This document shows positions 1-12,015 of a DNA stretch of 64,000 nucleotides, one piece after another. The position numbers and the translations under genes are program-made. The notes under the pieces were generated by a model, which saw nothing but the letters and a program-made list of their open reading frames with translations, was not told the origin of the DNA and made no database searches. The first letter of the stretch is position 1. The number at the start of each line of letters is the position of its first letter. Origin of the DNA: Anaeramoeba flamelloides (lineage: Eukaryota > Metamonada > Anaeramoebidae); contig JANTQA010000051.1 in NCBI GenBank assembly GCA_027625915.1, positions 4,526,501 through 4,590,500 on the forward strand, in the 5' to 3' direction.

Positions 1-347
1 AAAAAAATATGAAAAATTATTTTAAATATCTTGAAATTCATAAATTATTGAAAATTAATATTAAAGATCATTTTTTTCTAATCTTCAATATATAAATATT
101 TTTCTTGTTTTTTTTATTTTTCTGGATTTTGTGTTGTAAAAATTAATTTACTCAAGAGAGAATTTTCAAATTACCAAAACAAAAACTTTTAATTCAAAGA
201 GTGGATAAACTCGGTAGAGGAAAGTATTTTAAACTAAATTTTAGTTTTGGAAAAATAGGGTTAATTTTAGTTTGAAAAAGAAGAAAAAATAAATATTTAA
301 AAAATATTTTCGAAAAAAGTTTTGAAATATTGAAAACAATACAAATT

Positions 348-1010
348 TATGGGAAAATATCTGATCCATAATCTTTTGGGGTTGTATTTTTTATCCTTTT
401 AAAACACATTGGCCAGGAAGTATTCAATAATATGTCTTTAATTCTTAATGTTAGTTTTCCTTTCGGAATTCGACTTTGTCTTTAATACCAGCAAAAATCT
501 TAAAACCAAAATCATTGATTTTGTTAAGGTAATTTTCCCCTTGTCTTATGGGGTTTTCAATCACCTTTCGGTCACATAAAAAAGTGATTGATATTATTAA
601 TTTTTTTACTCCCACATTGGCATATTTTGGTATATAAACCTTTTTATATTTTTGTAGTACCCTCTTGAAAACATTTTGAAAAAGGTTATCGTTTGAGCAA
701 TTGTTGTTGATTTCCTGTTTTGGTATGCTTATCCCCCCCTAAAATTGTCTGGAGATTAACTAATTGGAAAAATTTTATTTCCAGTTTGTTTCTCCTTGTG
801 AAAAGTCAAGAGATGTAATCTGAGTTGCAAAAAGGATTTTCTTTGATCTCTTTATTTTTTCCAATATTTTGCCCCTCAATGTTTTCTCTTTTACCCATTT
901 TTAAATCTTCAGTTCGATAGTTATTTTCTTTTCATTTGGGATTTTTTAAGAAATTAACTTTCCTTCTCTAAATTATATACAGTTTGGTTCAGTTCTTGTT
1001 TGTCCTTGGG
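348..1010 (-). pseudogene. Frameshifted protein-coding relic, family not recognised
   Basis: Read on the minus strand, this stretch gives consecutive open segments in shifting frames that read like ordinary protein rather than AT noise. From high to low coordinate they include KWVKEKTLRGKILEKI, ITSLDFSQGETN, then a long segment with NVGVKKLIISITFLCDRKVI and INDFGFKIFAGIKDKVEF. After a shift it continues KLTLRIKDILLNTSWPMCFK and ends at a TAA (348-350). Frame changes fall near a run of seven G/C (about 733-739) and near A runs, and several in-frame stops are present. No start codon or splice sites restore one frame. G+C is higher than in the flanks. I do not recognise the family. It is probably a decayed gene or an old transposon open reading frame. 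Assembly indels at homopolymers are an alternative cause of the shifts. Confidence 0.42.
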
Positions 1011-1050
1011 AAGTTTCTGTCAGGGGTATTATTTGGGCTGAGATTATAAA

Positions 1051-1545
1051 TATAGAGCAGTGAAAAAAATACCGAACCTGAAAAAAATCCCGGACAAGAT
1101 TTTTAATTGTAAATCTCAGTAAAATTATTGTGTAATTTCATTTATTTACAATCAAATTCCTTTTTTTAAGAATCGAACTTTTTCAATTATAACTCCCCCA
1201 CTTATTAGAATGATGATTGATGAAATCACACTTGTTCAAAACACCATTCAATCAATCAAAAAACAAGAAGAAAAATTATCATTTTCCAAACTCTAGTAAA
1301 CCTCAATAAAACTCGATTGTTTTTCAAAAAAAGTTGATCAACATATAGCTATCAAGCAATTACTCGAGTATTCTAGAGACACCTTACTTTGATGGACTTT
1401 AGGTAGGTTTATTACTAATCTCATAAAAAAATTGGTTATTTATAATAAGGATTTCATTGAAATTAGACAAAAATTTTACTAATACTCACAATTAAAAATC
1501 TTGTCCGGGATTTTTTTCAGGTCCGGTATTTTTTTCCCTACTATA
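1051..1545. mobile_element. Inverted-repeat element, about 0.5 kb
   Basis: The ends are inverted repeats of roughly 50 bp. The left end (from about 1058) reads GTGAAAAAAATACCGAACC followed by CTGAAAAAAATCCCGGACAAG. The right end (about 1489-1541) is the reverse complement with a few changes (CTTGTCCGGGATTTTTTTCA, then GGTCCGGTATTTTTTTCC). Both ends are bordered by TATAG/CTATA, which includes TA. The 400 bp interior has no coding potential. It is a non-autonomous element (MITE) by structure, and it abuts the pseudogene at 348-1010. Confidence 0.7.
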
Positions 1546-2677
1546 TTGTATATTTTTTATTTTTTAAAATAAGATTAGATTTGAAATATTGTTTGTTCAA
1601 ACAAACCTTGCGAATTACTAAAAGTGAGATTTCAAAAAAATGTTATTTAGATTTTTCTTTTTACTTTTCGATCCAAAAATACCAAACAAAAAATATCAGA
1701 TCTTTTTTTTACATCAATTTAATTGTTAAAAAAATTACTTTGTTTGTAAAATGTTTATTTTGCTCATAAAAGTTGATAAAGAGGTTTTTTATTAGATTTA
1801 ATTGTACACTTATGAAAAGAATTACCCTATTGCCTTTGGGAAAAAATAAATAATAGTTAGTATGCTCGAAAACTACTTGGGTATGTTGTTCTCAAGAAAA
1901 ATGTTAAAATAAAATTTTTGTCAATTCAAAAAAAAAAACTAAAATAAAGATTTTTTTTTCAAAAAAACTCGAAATTTCCGATTTTGTAAAACAAAAGATC
2001 TTTTTAAAATGAAGAACAATCAAATTTTGCAAATAAAAAATTAAAAGTAAAAGGTGTAAAAAAAAAACATCCCAAAATATAGCTTGTTTTGTCAATAACC
2101 TTGAATTTCTTTTTCTTTTTCTTCTTCTTTCAATTTCTTAACTCTTTTTTCTTCTTTTAAATGTAATTAGATTAACGAGAAAAGTGTTATATGTTCTTTT
2201 CAGAAGACTGGTTAATACTGTTGAATATTGATATGTGAAGTATTGAACACACATAGTTTTTCAAAATAATTTGCTGATAATTCAAAATTGTTACTTGTGA
2301 GTAAGTGATCAGATAAACTGTTAATGAATAAAACAACACATGTGTACCTCATATGATTGATTGAAAGAGTTCAATTTTTTCAAAATCAAAGTAGATATTT
2401 TAGAGAAAAATTCTTCACTTATAAAAACTCTGATGTGACAATGTAACAATCCAAAACTTAATACATGTACTCCAACCCTTTTTAGTAAAAGTGATAAAAA
2501 ACTTTTTTCTGATTTTTTTTCATACTAATTTAAAGAACCAACAAATTATATAAGAAATGTTTAAACACCAATAAGTGAAAAATTAGAAACCAATTAATTG
2601 GAAAAATAAAACGCGTCAGCAAAAGCAGATTTTTCATTTTAAAAAATTATAACTTTTTCGTTTTTCTTTTTATTAAA
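1546..2677. other. AT-rich intergenic / 5' region of the adhesin gene
   Basis: I see no gene here. The stretch contains pyrimidine-rich tracts (about 2105-2160) and ends in the short leader before the ATG at 2678. Short open frames are homopolymer-driven and carry no recognisable protein. Confidence 0.5.
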
Positions 2678-2741
2678 ATGATAATGAAAAAAAATTTACT
2701 TTGCTTAACCACCATCCTTTTTCTCCTTTTTTCGGTACCAG
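2678..2741 (+). other. Predicted first exon (signal peptide) of the adhesin
   Basis: ATG at 2678 opens 21 codons: a short basic start (MIMKKN), a 13-residue hydrophobic core rich in Leu/Phe/Thr, then SVP. The last base G precedes a consensus donor GTAAGA at 2742. The phase and content match what the downstream exon lacks. A second ATG at 2684 could also serve as the start. No transcript data are available, so an additional small internal exon cannot be excluded. Confidence 0.68.
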
Positions 2742-5700
2742 GTAAGATCTTTTTCTTGTTTTTTTCTTTTTACTCTTTTTTGTTTCTTTTTTTTTCAAAA
2801 AAAAAAAATATTCGCGTTTTGTAATTTTTGTGGAAAGGACTTGTTTATTGTCTGGAAAATTAAAATAACCTCACTTTTTCAAATTTTTCCACTTTGTGTT
2901 CTACCAATTTTGATCCTGAAAAAGAAGAAAATATGTTTCTTTTACAATCAAAAAAACTTTTCTATTTTTGTTAGAATATATTGATTACTGTACAATAGTT
3001 AACAACCTTTTTACCAAGTGTTTGGTAACAATATTCACACACACAAAAAGTATCATTTCCAATTTTGTTTTTCCCTTTTCATTCGATATTTACACAGACT
3101 AACAATCTAAATATTCAATCTTTTATTTATAAGCATACCAGTATTTGAATTAGAAATGGGAAAAAATTTCACTTAATTTTGGATTTTCCTTTTTTCAAAA
3201 AGAGTTCACAAATTACATCCTACCTCTTTGAGAACTCTTTTTGGTAAAAAAAATCAAGATAAGAAAGTGAAAATATTTAGCCAATATTATTCCAATACCG
3301 ATCATATACAAATTGGAACTTTTTCTTAAGGTAAAAGTGTTTTCTCTTTGAATACACAACTCTACAAGAGGTTTTTAAAAAACCCTATTATTTCAATACT
3401 GATTTTGGAATAAAAACAGTTATATTTGGAGTGTTGGTTACTTCAGTGAATACTTAAAAAATATAACAAACATACCTTCGAAAATAACAAATTGCCGAAA
3501 AAGATTAAATTAATTTTGAAAGTATAAAAATCAGAAAATAGAGATTTTTTTTCTAAATTTCGAAATTGAAAACATACTAACAACTTTTTAAAGAATTGGT
3601 TCCTTTTTTTTGTCACTATTCTCACTTTTTACACCTTCAAAAAAATTTTAAATATTTTTTTATTTTGTCAAATATTTTGATAAATCCAAATACAATAGAC
3701 TCCTACAAACTTCTTGTTTGAAAAACAATCCCTTAACTTTTGATTCTTCTTTTTATTTAAAATTGATTAGTCATCTTTTTTTTTTTTTTTTCAACAATTT
3801 CTTAAAAATTACATTTTCTAAATCTCAAAATTTGTCACATTGCTTTTTGGTAAATAAACTCCTAACGATTACAACACCAATAAGTTGTTAACTTTTTTTT
3901 TCTTTAAAGTTTCTCTTGTGTTGAAATTTTGCAATGGTGTACCAACTATTTGTTTTTCGCTTTATTAGTTTTCGATCTTTTTGGAGAGAAACTTTTTTGC
4001 AAAAAAAGTAGAAAAATCAAAATCAATTTTCTCTTTTTTAAATCTTTTGTATTTGTGAAAAAATGAAACCTTTTAATCTTTTCCTTTTCAAAGAGTTCAG
4101 GGAAGTCATATTATTAACTTGCTTATCCGATAATTAATTGCTTTTTTTAAAAAAGTTTAATAATGGGTAATTGATTTATAAATTGGCAAAAATTTTCAAT
4201 TCTTTTTTACAATTTTTTTCTTTTCTAAATTGGTTTCACAAAGAAGAAAGTTCTAGTTGGTTTCGATCTCCAAAAAGAAAATTGAAAATGAAGTCAAAAT
4301 TATTCCCTTTTCTAATTCAAATACTAGTATTAAAAACTCTACTTTTGATTACAAAGGCCAAGAAACCAAAACAGTTAAATAAAGAGAAAAAGTTTTTTTT
4401 ATTGATTTTTCAACCATAGGGTACTTTGTCTTTGGATTCTGAATAAACTCGGTTATCTTGGAAAAAAGTTGAGAGTTTTTATTTCAATCGTTTCTATTGA
4501 CAGAAATGAAAATATTACTATTGGTAATTTCTAAAAATATTTTAGAATTTTTAGCAACATTTCTATTTTTATAAATCTTAAAACTCTACTTTCAAAACAA
4601 TTCTTTGCCAATAATACTTTAAAAACACTCCAACTAATTTGAGAAAGTTTCTAAACATTTAAACCAATAAACTGTTTTATTTGAAGCCAAGTTTTAAAAA
4701 TTAAAACAATTAGGATAAATATTCCAAACATCTATTTGAATTTATCATTATTTATGTCTTTTGACAAAATCTGAAGGATGGGAACAACAAAAAACATACT
4801 TTAAGGTCCTACTAGCCTATGCCCAGGATAAATTGGTATTCTGAAAAGGATTTTTAAAAAGTTTACTCTGAAAATAGAAATCTTTAAGTGTAACGTTCCA
4901 ACCCGGAGATTGTTTTCTTATTCTGTGATTTTACATTCACTTCTCAATAAGAACTTTCATTCGAAAGAAATTTGATCAAAATTTCCTACTATTCCCAAAA
5001 TAACACAAAACAAAAAGATATGATGAAAGATCTTGGAATGAAATTTTTAAAAAATATCTTTCAGGGATTTTCAAGAACAAGTCCAAATTTGAAAACACTT
5101 CAAACTTGTAAAAGTAACTAAAAATAAATATTTAGAAAGGCTTGGGAAATTTTTTTTGTGTTTATAGAATTTGAAATGAAAATTATGAAATTCTAAAATC
5201 AAATTTTGGCAGTACATAAGAAAAATGTAAAATTGTGATAAATATTGAATTGCGAAAATTACCCATTTTTTTGAAAAAGAAATTCCCAGTTGCTAAATTT
5301 AACTGAGATTATGGAACTCTTTCAAGAGTTCTTTTATCAACAATTTCACTGTTTTCACATTAAAACCTAGTCCTTCATTGAAAAAATAATTTCCCATTTA
5401 GATATTAGGTGAGAATTTTTCTAATCAGAGAAAAATAAAATTATAGATCTTCAAATGACTTTTAAACTTAGAATATTCTCTGAGTAACGAATTAAAAGTT
5501 ACTCTTGACAAAATGATATTTTTTTGATTCTGTCATAAGATAAATTTCAAATTAACTCATTTGGGAATTTATTTTTTCAATTGAAGCTATCTAATTTTCA
5601 TAAGCAACTTTTTCAAAACCATTATCAGTCTAAAAACTTGATTAATATAAAAATCCACTGTCAACTTGGAAAGAATGAAGCTTTTACTCAGGTAAAAAGA

Positions 5701-8700
5701 TTCTACCAATTGTATTTAAAATTTAAATCATTATAGATTTGATTTGATCTTCTTTTTTATAATTCTAAAATTCTAGATTTTGGATTCTTAGTATACCAAA
5801 TCTATCGAGAGATCACAATAACAAATAACCAACCAATTAAATAAATCGAGATCACCAATTTCAATCTATTTTTTGGTAATTTTTTCAATGAAAAAAGAAA
5901 AAGGACAATAAGGTAAACATTTTGAACTTTTTTTACCACTTATTATCAAAATACAAGTATTAATATTTTGAAAGTGTATTTCCAAAAAGTGAAAAAATTG
6001 AAATAACAGTACAAAAACTTTCCCCTCACCTGTTTACCGAGCATATTTATTTAAAAATTCTTCTCAGAGATAATTTTTCTCGCCGATTTTTTTCCACCTT
6101 ATCAAAAGAAAATACAAAATTTTTGAATTTCTATTGTTTTGATTTTCATTTTTTCAATTTTAGGTGAAAACACAAAATAGAAGAGAACAACTGTTTTAAA
6201 AAAGATCATACTACATACTTTCAAAAAAAAACTCCAAGAATGCTTTGAAGAGTGACCCAAACTATTTGAAGTCACCACTATTGTTACCAAACTTTTATTT
6301 CCTCTCTGTTTTAAAACCTCCGTATATACCCCTCGACTATTCTTTGCTTTTACCATCCAAAACTCAAACCTTAAACGCGAAAATATCAATCCTTTATAAA
6401 GTTTTTCATAAAAGACCCGAAATAAAAAGACTAGCTCTTAAAAAAAGAAATTTTTAGTTCTCCTCACTGACCACGACAACAAAATCTCTTTCAATTACTC
6501 AAAAACAAAAACAAAAACAAAAAAATTTGAATTCAAAAAAAAAAAAAACAAACACTTAATACACAACCAACAGTGAAAAACGATTGCAAACCATCACTTA
6601 TAAACACGATCCAATCGTATGGTGCAACGCCTAATGATCAAGGAGAATTTGCAGCGTCTGTAAATCCTACTGATAGCACGATTGTAATTGTATACAATTT
6701 CGCAAGCTCAGGTGAGAATCTGGACATTGGGTGTATGATTTTAGACTCAAGTTTGTCAAGCGTAAAATCGCATTTCCTTATTAACAGCGGCACGAGTGGC
6801 AATCAAAGAAATGCAAGGGTCGCTCATTTCCAGAATGGGGAATTTATGGTTGTCTGGACAAGCGATGCCGACAATGAAATTTATGGGCGGGTTTTAAGTG
6901 CGCAGGGTGTCTTTGAAACCGATGCGTTCAAGATCTCCGATGACGGGGACTATACGTATGCTGACGTCAAAATCTTTGATGATGGCAAGGCTGTTGTTGT
7001 TTGGAATGGCAATGAAATTTACAAGGGACGCTTTGTGTATGGTGACGGATCGAAGGGATCGGTCTTGACCTTTCGAACGTCTGACATCCGCAGCTCCGAG
7101 CGCCCCACTGTTGTGCTGTTGGGCGACGGAGACCATTTTGTTGCGCTGGCCGTTGATGATGATAAGAATGGGGTTGGGGGAAAGTACTCCAAAGCAGACG
7201 GGTCGCTGTTGCAGGACTATGGGAGGGTTGCGATGGATGATGAAGGCTTTACAAATGGGGACGCGGTGGCGCTCTACGATGACAGTATCATGCTCCTCAC
7301 GAGAAGGGACTGGAATCACATTGACACATATTTCTATGAGGGAGCCACATACAGGAACAGAACAAAACTGCAAACCTATTACCACAAAAAGCCATCAATA
7401 TCGAAGGGACGAGACAAAGTTTTAGCAACCACATTCATCCATAAGGACTATTATGATCTTAAATGCTGTATCGTGAGCCCCTATAACGACATTCTCAAAT
7501 CGACATTTGATGTTTACACCTCGCGCGATTGCTACAATCCCAACACGGTAGCTGACGACGATTATTTTTATTTAATTTGGGAGTCTGATAACAATCCCTA
7601 CATCGCCAAATATAAATTTAGACACCCCGAAAATACAGGCGGCTTGGATTCAAAAAGTTATTCGCTCAACCAAGATTTTTCTTTCAATTTTGATTTTTCA
7701 TCGCCTGACGGAAATGATCTGACCTTTCAAGTTCTACAGGAAGATGGATCTTCGCTACCGTCTTGGATTTCACATGCCGGGGGCGGAAATAAACAAATTT
7801 CGGGGCATACTCCAAGCACCATTTCTTCGGGCTGTTCAAGCGACCAATACAATTTCAAAGTTAAAACGAGCAAATCATGCATGATGAGCGAAACAATTTA
7901 TTTTACGATCACTGTTACTGATGATCCCGTTGTCAGTCACACTTTATTGGTGGATCAACAGGCTAATGTTTACCAAACCGATTGGAGCTATGAATTTGAT
8001 GCTGGTTCCTTCACGGATCCCAACGATTTGGATCTAGACTACACCGCAACTTTAAATGATAACAGCGATCTTCCTGATTGGATATTATTTGACGATCAGA
8101 CAAGGACATTTTCTTCAAACGAGATCATCTCTCAATGTAATAATACTTTAAATATCAAAGTAAATGCGATGGATCAATGCAGTACCATTTCTGACAATTT
8201 CCTCTTCACGATCATTAATAAGCAAATGATTACCAACCGGGCGCTAAACGATCAGCCCAGTATTGAGGTGAACACATGGTTTGAATACCAATTTGATGAA
8301 GACACCTATACAGATCCTGAAAATAATCCAATGACCTATACTGCGACATTGGCCAATGGCGACCCAATTCCTGATTGGCTGCATTTGCATTCCGATAACA
8401 GAACCTTTAATGGGCTTGTTGGCCCCGCGCATTGCGACCAAGAAACAATAACTATCAAGCTCATTGCTAACGACGGCTGTAATGATAATGACGATAATAC
8501 CTTTGATATAACTTTCCAAAATGGAGGCCCAACAGTCAACAAGGCATTAAATGATCAGCCCAGTATTGAGGTGAACAAATGGTTTGAATACCAATTTGAC
8601 CAAGATTGCTTTGTTGATCCAGAAAATGCAGATTTCAACTATTACGCGACATTGGCCAATGGCGACCCAATTCCTGATTGGCTGCATTTGCATTCCGATA

Positions 8701-11063
8701 ACAGAACCTTTAATGGGCTTGTTGGCCCCGCGCATTGCGACCAAGAAACAATAACTATCAAGCTCATTGCTAACGATGGCTGTAATGATAATGACATTTC
8801 AAACACCTTTGATATAACGTTCCAAAATGGAGACCCAACCGCAAGCAATGCATTAGAAAACCAAAGCCAAAAGGTGAACAATTATTTTGAATACCAATTT
8901 GACCAAGATTGCTTTGTTGATCCAGAAAATGCAGATTTCACCTACTATGCGACTTTTGCCAATGACACCCAATTACCCGATTGGCTAGTGTTACACTCCG
9001 ATAATAGAACACTTAACGGAATCATTCCAGAGGACATACATTGCAACGAATTGATGGAGATCAAAATTATTGCCAACGACGGATGCATCGAGAACAATAT
9101 ATCAAACACCTTTGATTTACAATCAATAAACGATGAGCCAACATTAAGTAAAAATTTAATTGACCAAGAATTTGACACTGGCCATTACTTTGAATACCAA
9201 TTTGACCATGATTGCTTTGTTGATCCAGAAAATATTGAACTCAAGTATTCGTCAACTTTATTTGATGATAGCCTGTTACCATCTTGGCTAAATTTCCACC
9301 CTGGCAACCAAACCTTTAATGGGGTACCGCATTCTGATATCTGTGGCGAGACCTACCACATCAAAGTTAAGGCAGAAGACCACTGTAATTCCATTGAGGG
9401 CGACTTTACAATCCAAGTAATTAACAGAAAGCCCGAGTACCACGATAAACTCAAATTGCAAAGGGTTGAAACCTTACAATTTTTCAATTACACCTTTGAA
9501 CCCGATACCTTCACAGACCATGACCCAAATATAATCTTAAATTACACGTTCTCTTCAAACAGCCCCTCAAAGGTCGACTGGCTAAACTTTGATTCTGAGA
9601 CGAGAACCTTCAATGGCACACCGGATGAAAACCAATGCAATTCAAATATTAAAATGACAGTCACGGCTGACGACGGCTGCAAGCAGGAGCACGGGAACTT
9701 TTTCATCTCGATTTCAAATAAAAACCCCATTTTGAATGTAAACTTTGAAAACCACTTAATGCGGGTTAATGAAATAATTGAATATACCATACCGGAAAAT
9801 AGCTTTACAGATCCAGAAAATCAATCGATCTCACTGGACGCTGAATTATCAGATAGCGATGGCCGCCCATGGCCAAGCTGGCTGGATTTTAACCAACAGA
9901 CGGGAACCTTCTACGGGAACGCGACAAGCTGTGGCGAGCCCTATGATATCTATGTCGTAGGCTCCGATAATTGCGCTCTCACGGCATCGGGCTCTTGGAG
10001 ACTGACCATTTTTGACGAAGAACCTGAAATCAATAAGCCACTGGTAGACAAAATCTTTTATGTCAATTCGTATAACAGTTACGTATTTGATAATGATACC
10101 TTTTCAGATCCAGAGGGCTACGCGCTGACATATTCCGCCCAATTGGCAAATGGCGATCCACTGCCCGAATGGCTCGAATTCGATTCCCAATCAAGAAAAT
10201 TTTCGGGGGTAGCTGAAGGCTGTAGCAAGACGTTATCAGTTGAGCTGATCGCTAAAGATATATGCACTTCAACAACGTCACAGCTGTTCCAAATCCAGGT
10301 CATCAATAACCCGATCTTTGTGTTCTTGGGCTTGAAAGATGTCGAAAATGATGGCAATACCTTTTTCGATTACACCATCGATGGCCTCGCCTTTGACGAC
10401 GAAGATCAGGAACAGGATGATTACCAGTACTCTGTAAATGAGGACGAAATCCCAGATTGGCTTGAATTTAGAGCCAACGAAAAAAGATTCATCGGCAATT
10501 CCCCCAATGAAGATTTGGAGTTGGAAATTACTGTCTTTGCTTCGGATTCTTGCCGAGAATATAAGGCTTCAGAGACATTCTCAGTGAAAATTAACAAAGT
10601 GACAGTTAGTGAGTCGAAAACGGAAACAAAGTTAACAAGCGGCGCAATCGTTGGGTTCGTTTTGTTTTCAATTGCACTCGTCGCCTCTTTGATCGCCTTC
10701 GTGATTTACAGGAACCATTTAAAAAAAAAATACGAAAGATTATGGGATGGCAAACAAGAATTCTTCACACAAATCATGCCCAAGGATGAAAATAAAATTA
10801 AAGCAGGACAAAATCAGGAGCAAGATCATCCCGAAACCATGTCAAATGACGATATAGAACTTGATGGTATTGAAAACGGCAAAACCAAACAACAGCAGCC
10901 TTCCTCCCGATCTTCAGGATCACAAGACGGAAACCAAATCAAATCAGATTTTGAAGTCTCAGATATGTCGAATGAATCAGACTTGGAAGAAACACAAACT
11001 TCAACATCAAATCAGAGTTCTTTGGATTATACAGAGTCATCTTCTTCAAATCATGAAGATTAA
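2678..11063 (+). CDS. Type I membrane adhesin: propeller-like N-terminus plus about ten cadherin-like (CADG/He_PIG) repeats
   Basis: Two exons are proposed: 2678-2741 and 6574-11063, giving 1517 aa. Exon 1 encodes a signal peptide (MIMKKNLLCLTTILFLLFSV) and ends CCAG|GTAAGA. Exon 2 starts after CAACAG, and the phase-1 junction (G|TG, Val) restores the long frame. The large exon has no in-frame ATG until residue 55 of its frame and an in-frame stop lies just upstream (6528), so an upstream exon is required. The mature protein begins with about 350 residues of blades such as FMVVWTSDADNEIYGRVL. About ten repeats of roughly 100 residues follow, with the pattern wFeYqFd..F.DPEN...Y.a.L.ng.plPdWL.fd...rtFnG....i.v.A.D.C, as in dystroglycan-type cadherin-like and He_PIG domains. 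A transmembrane helix spans about 1378-1401 (GAIVGFVLFSIALVASLIAF), followed by KKKYE and an acidic, Ser/Gln-rich tail of about 115 aa. It probably binds ligands, or cells, at the surface. Exon 2 is far richer in G+C than its neighbours. A polyadenylation-like AATAAA lies at 11139. Confidence 0.85.
2742..6573 (+). other. Large first intron (about 3.8 kb) of the adhesin gene
   Basis: Bounded by GTAAGA and CAACAG. It is AT-rich with no supportable exon and contains one copy of a dispersed repeat (4919-5380). The last 250 bp are atypical. They carry a TATA-like stretch (TTTATAAAG near 6391) and an A-rich leader-like run rich in CAAAAA (6495-6550), so an internal promoter is possible. Confidence 0.55.
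4919..5380. repeat. Dispersed repeat, copy 1 (intronic)
   Basis: Similar to 31634-32575. Shared blocks include TTTTACATTCACTTCTCAA, GGGATTTTCAAG, ACTTGTAAAAGTAACT, AAAATCAAATTTTGG and ACTGAGATTAT...AACTCTTTC. Order and strand are the same, but this copy lacks the 475 bp insertion seen in the other one. No terminal repeats or coding sense were found. Confidence 0.6.
8343..8796 (+). repeat. Near-identical tandem coding repeat inside the adhesin
   Basis: A block of about 150 bp starting GCGACATTGGCCAATGGCGA at 8343 recurs almost base for base at 8646, which is 303 bp (101 codons) later. It encodes the same stretch (NGDPIPDWLHLHSDNRTFNG and onward). Neighbouring repeats share a further block, FDQDCFVDPENADF (from about 8599 and again about 303 bp later). 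Other repeats in the array have diverged at the DNA level, so this pair is a recent duplication or gene-conversion tract. Confidence 0.85.
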
Positions 11064-12015
11064 TAATTTTTTTTATTTTGTTTGTATTTTTGTTTTTTTT
11101 CTTTTTCTATTTATTTCTAAGCAATTTTTTTTTTGACAAATAAATTTTGTCTTAATTTAGAAAAACAATTACCATTATTATTATTTTTTTTTTTTTTTTT
11201 CAGAGATCTAATTGAATTTATTATTAAAATATTATTAATAGTAATTTTCAACTTTATTCAAATAATTATTATAAATATAATTATTTTTTTTTTTATATAG
11301 ATAATATTTTAACATTTTTTATAAGGCTTTGATATTTTTATGACAAATAAATTTTTTTTTACTTTTAATTTCTGATTTTTTATTTTTTTTTTATTATTTC
11401 TTTTAGATTTCTATAACTCTCTAATTAAGCGTTTCGTGAAGAACCTAATTAAAAATGAAAAGTATTACAAGATTTTAATTAATAATAAAATCAAGAGATA
11501 TGATTTAATGAAATTTTTTTTATATCAACTATTTGTGAGTAATTTTGTTTTTAGAATTATTTCAACCCCATCTGATTTTTTTTTTCATTCTCATTATTGG
11601 TTAATTTTATTTAAGGAAATAAGAATATTTTAGTAATTTAAAAGATTGTAATTGTAAGTTCATTACTGTGAAAAGATTTTTTGAGGACATCAGAATAATA
11701 GAATCTTGGAATGAAAATAGGATTCATTTAAATATAAAAAAAATAAAGTAAATTAAAGGTGGAATTAAAAATGATTCAATTTATTGATCATTTTTTTTTT
11801 GATTTTGTTTTTTTTCGAATTATGAAATTTTATTTTAAATCTCGAAAATTTGTTTTTATGAATGTTGAATTTAACCCAAGATCAAATCAGTAACAAAGAA
11901 CAGAGAAGAAATGTTTTGAAAATATTTTTTTTTAATTTAGAATCCCAGAATAGAAAGTTTACTTTTCAAAAAAAACTTGTTATCTTTCAAAATGAAAATA
12001 TATTTTTAAAAAATA
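11064..12015. other. 3' flank of the adhesin and AT-rich intergenic DNA
   Basis: AATAAA at 11139 is a plausible polyadenylation signal. The rest is T-rich low-complexity sequence. I see no further gene. Confidence 0.5.

Noticed and set aside
4171-4419. 82-aa open frame inside the first adhesin intron
   Set aside because: Composition-driven Lys/Leu/Phe string with no domain, lying within a well-supported intron.
6102-6457. Overlapping open frames on both strands just upstream of the adhesin exon
   Set aside because: Neither has a recognisable family, and both lie in the predicted intron. They could be promoter or leader sequence but are not callable as genes.
6573-6575. GTG as the start of the adhesin
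   Set aside because: Eukaryotic initiation at GTG is unlikely. CAG just before TG is a good 3' splice site and an upstream signal-peptide exon matches its phase.
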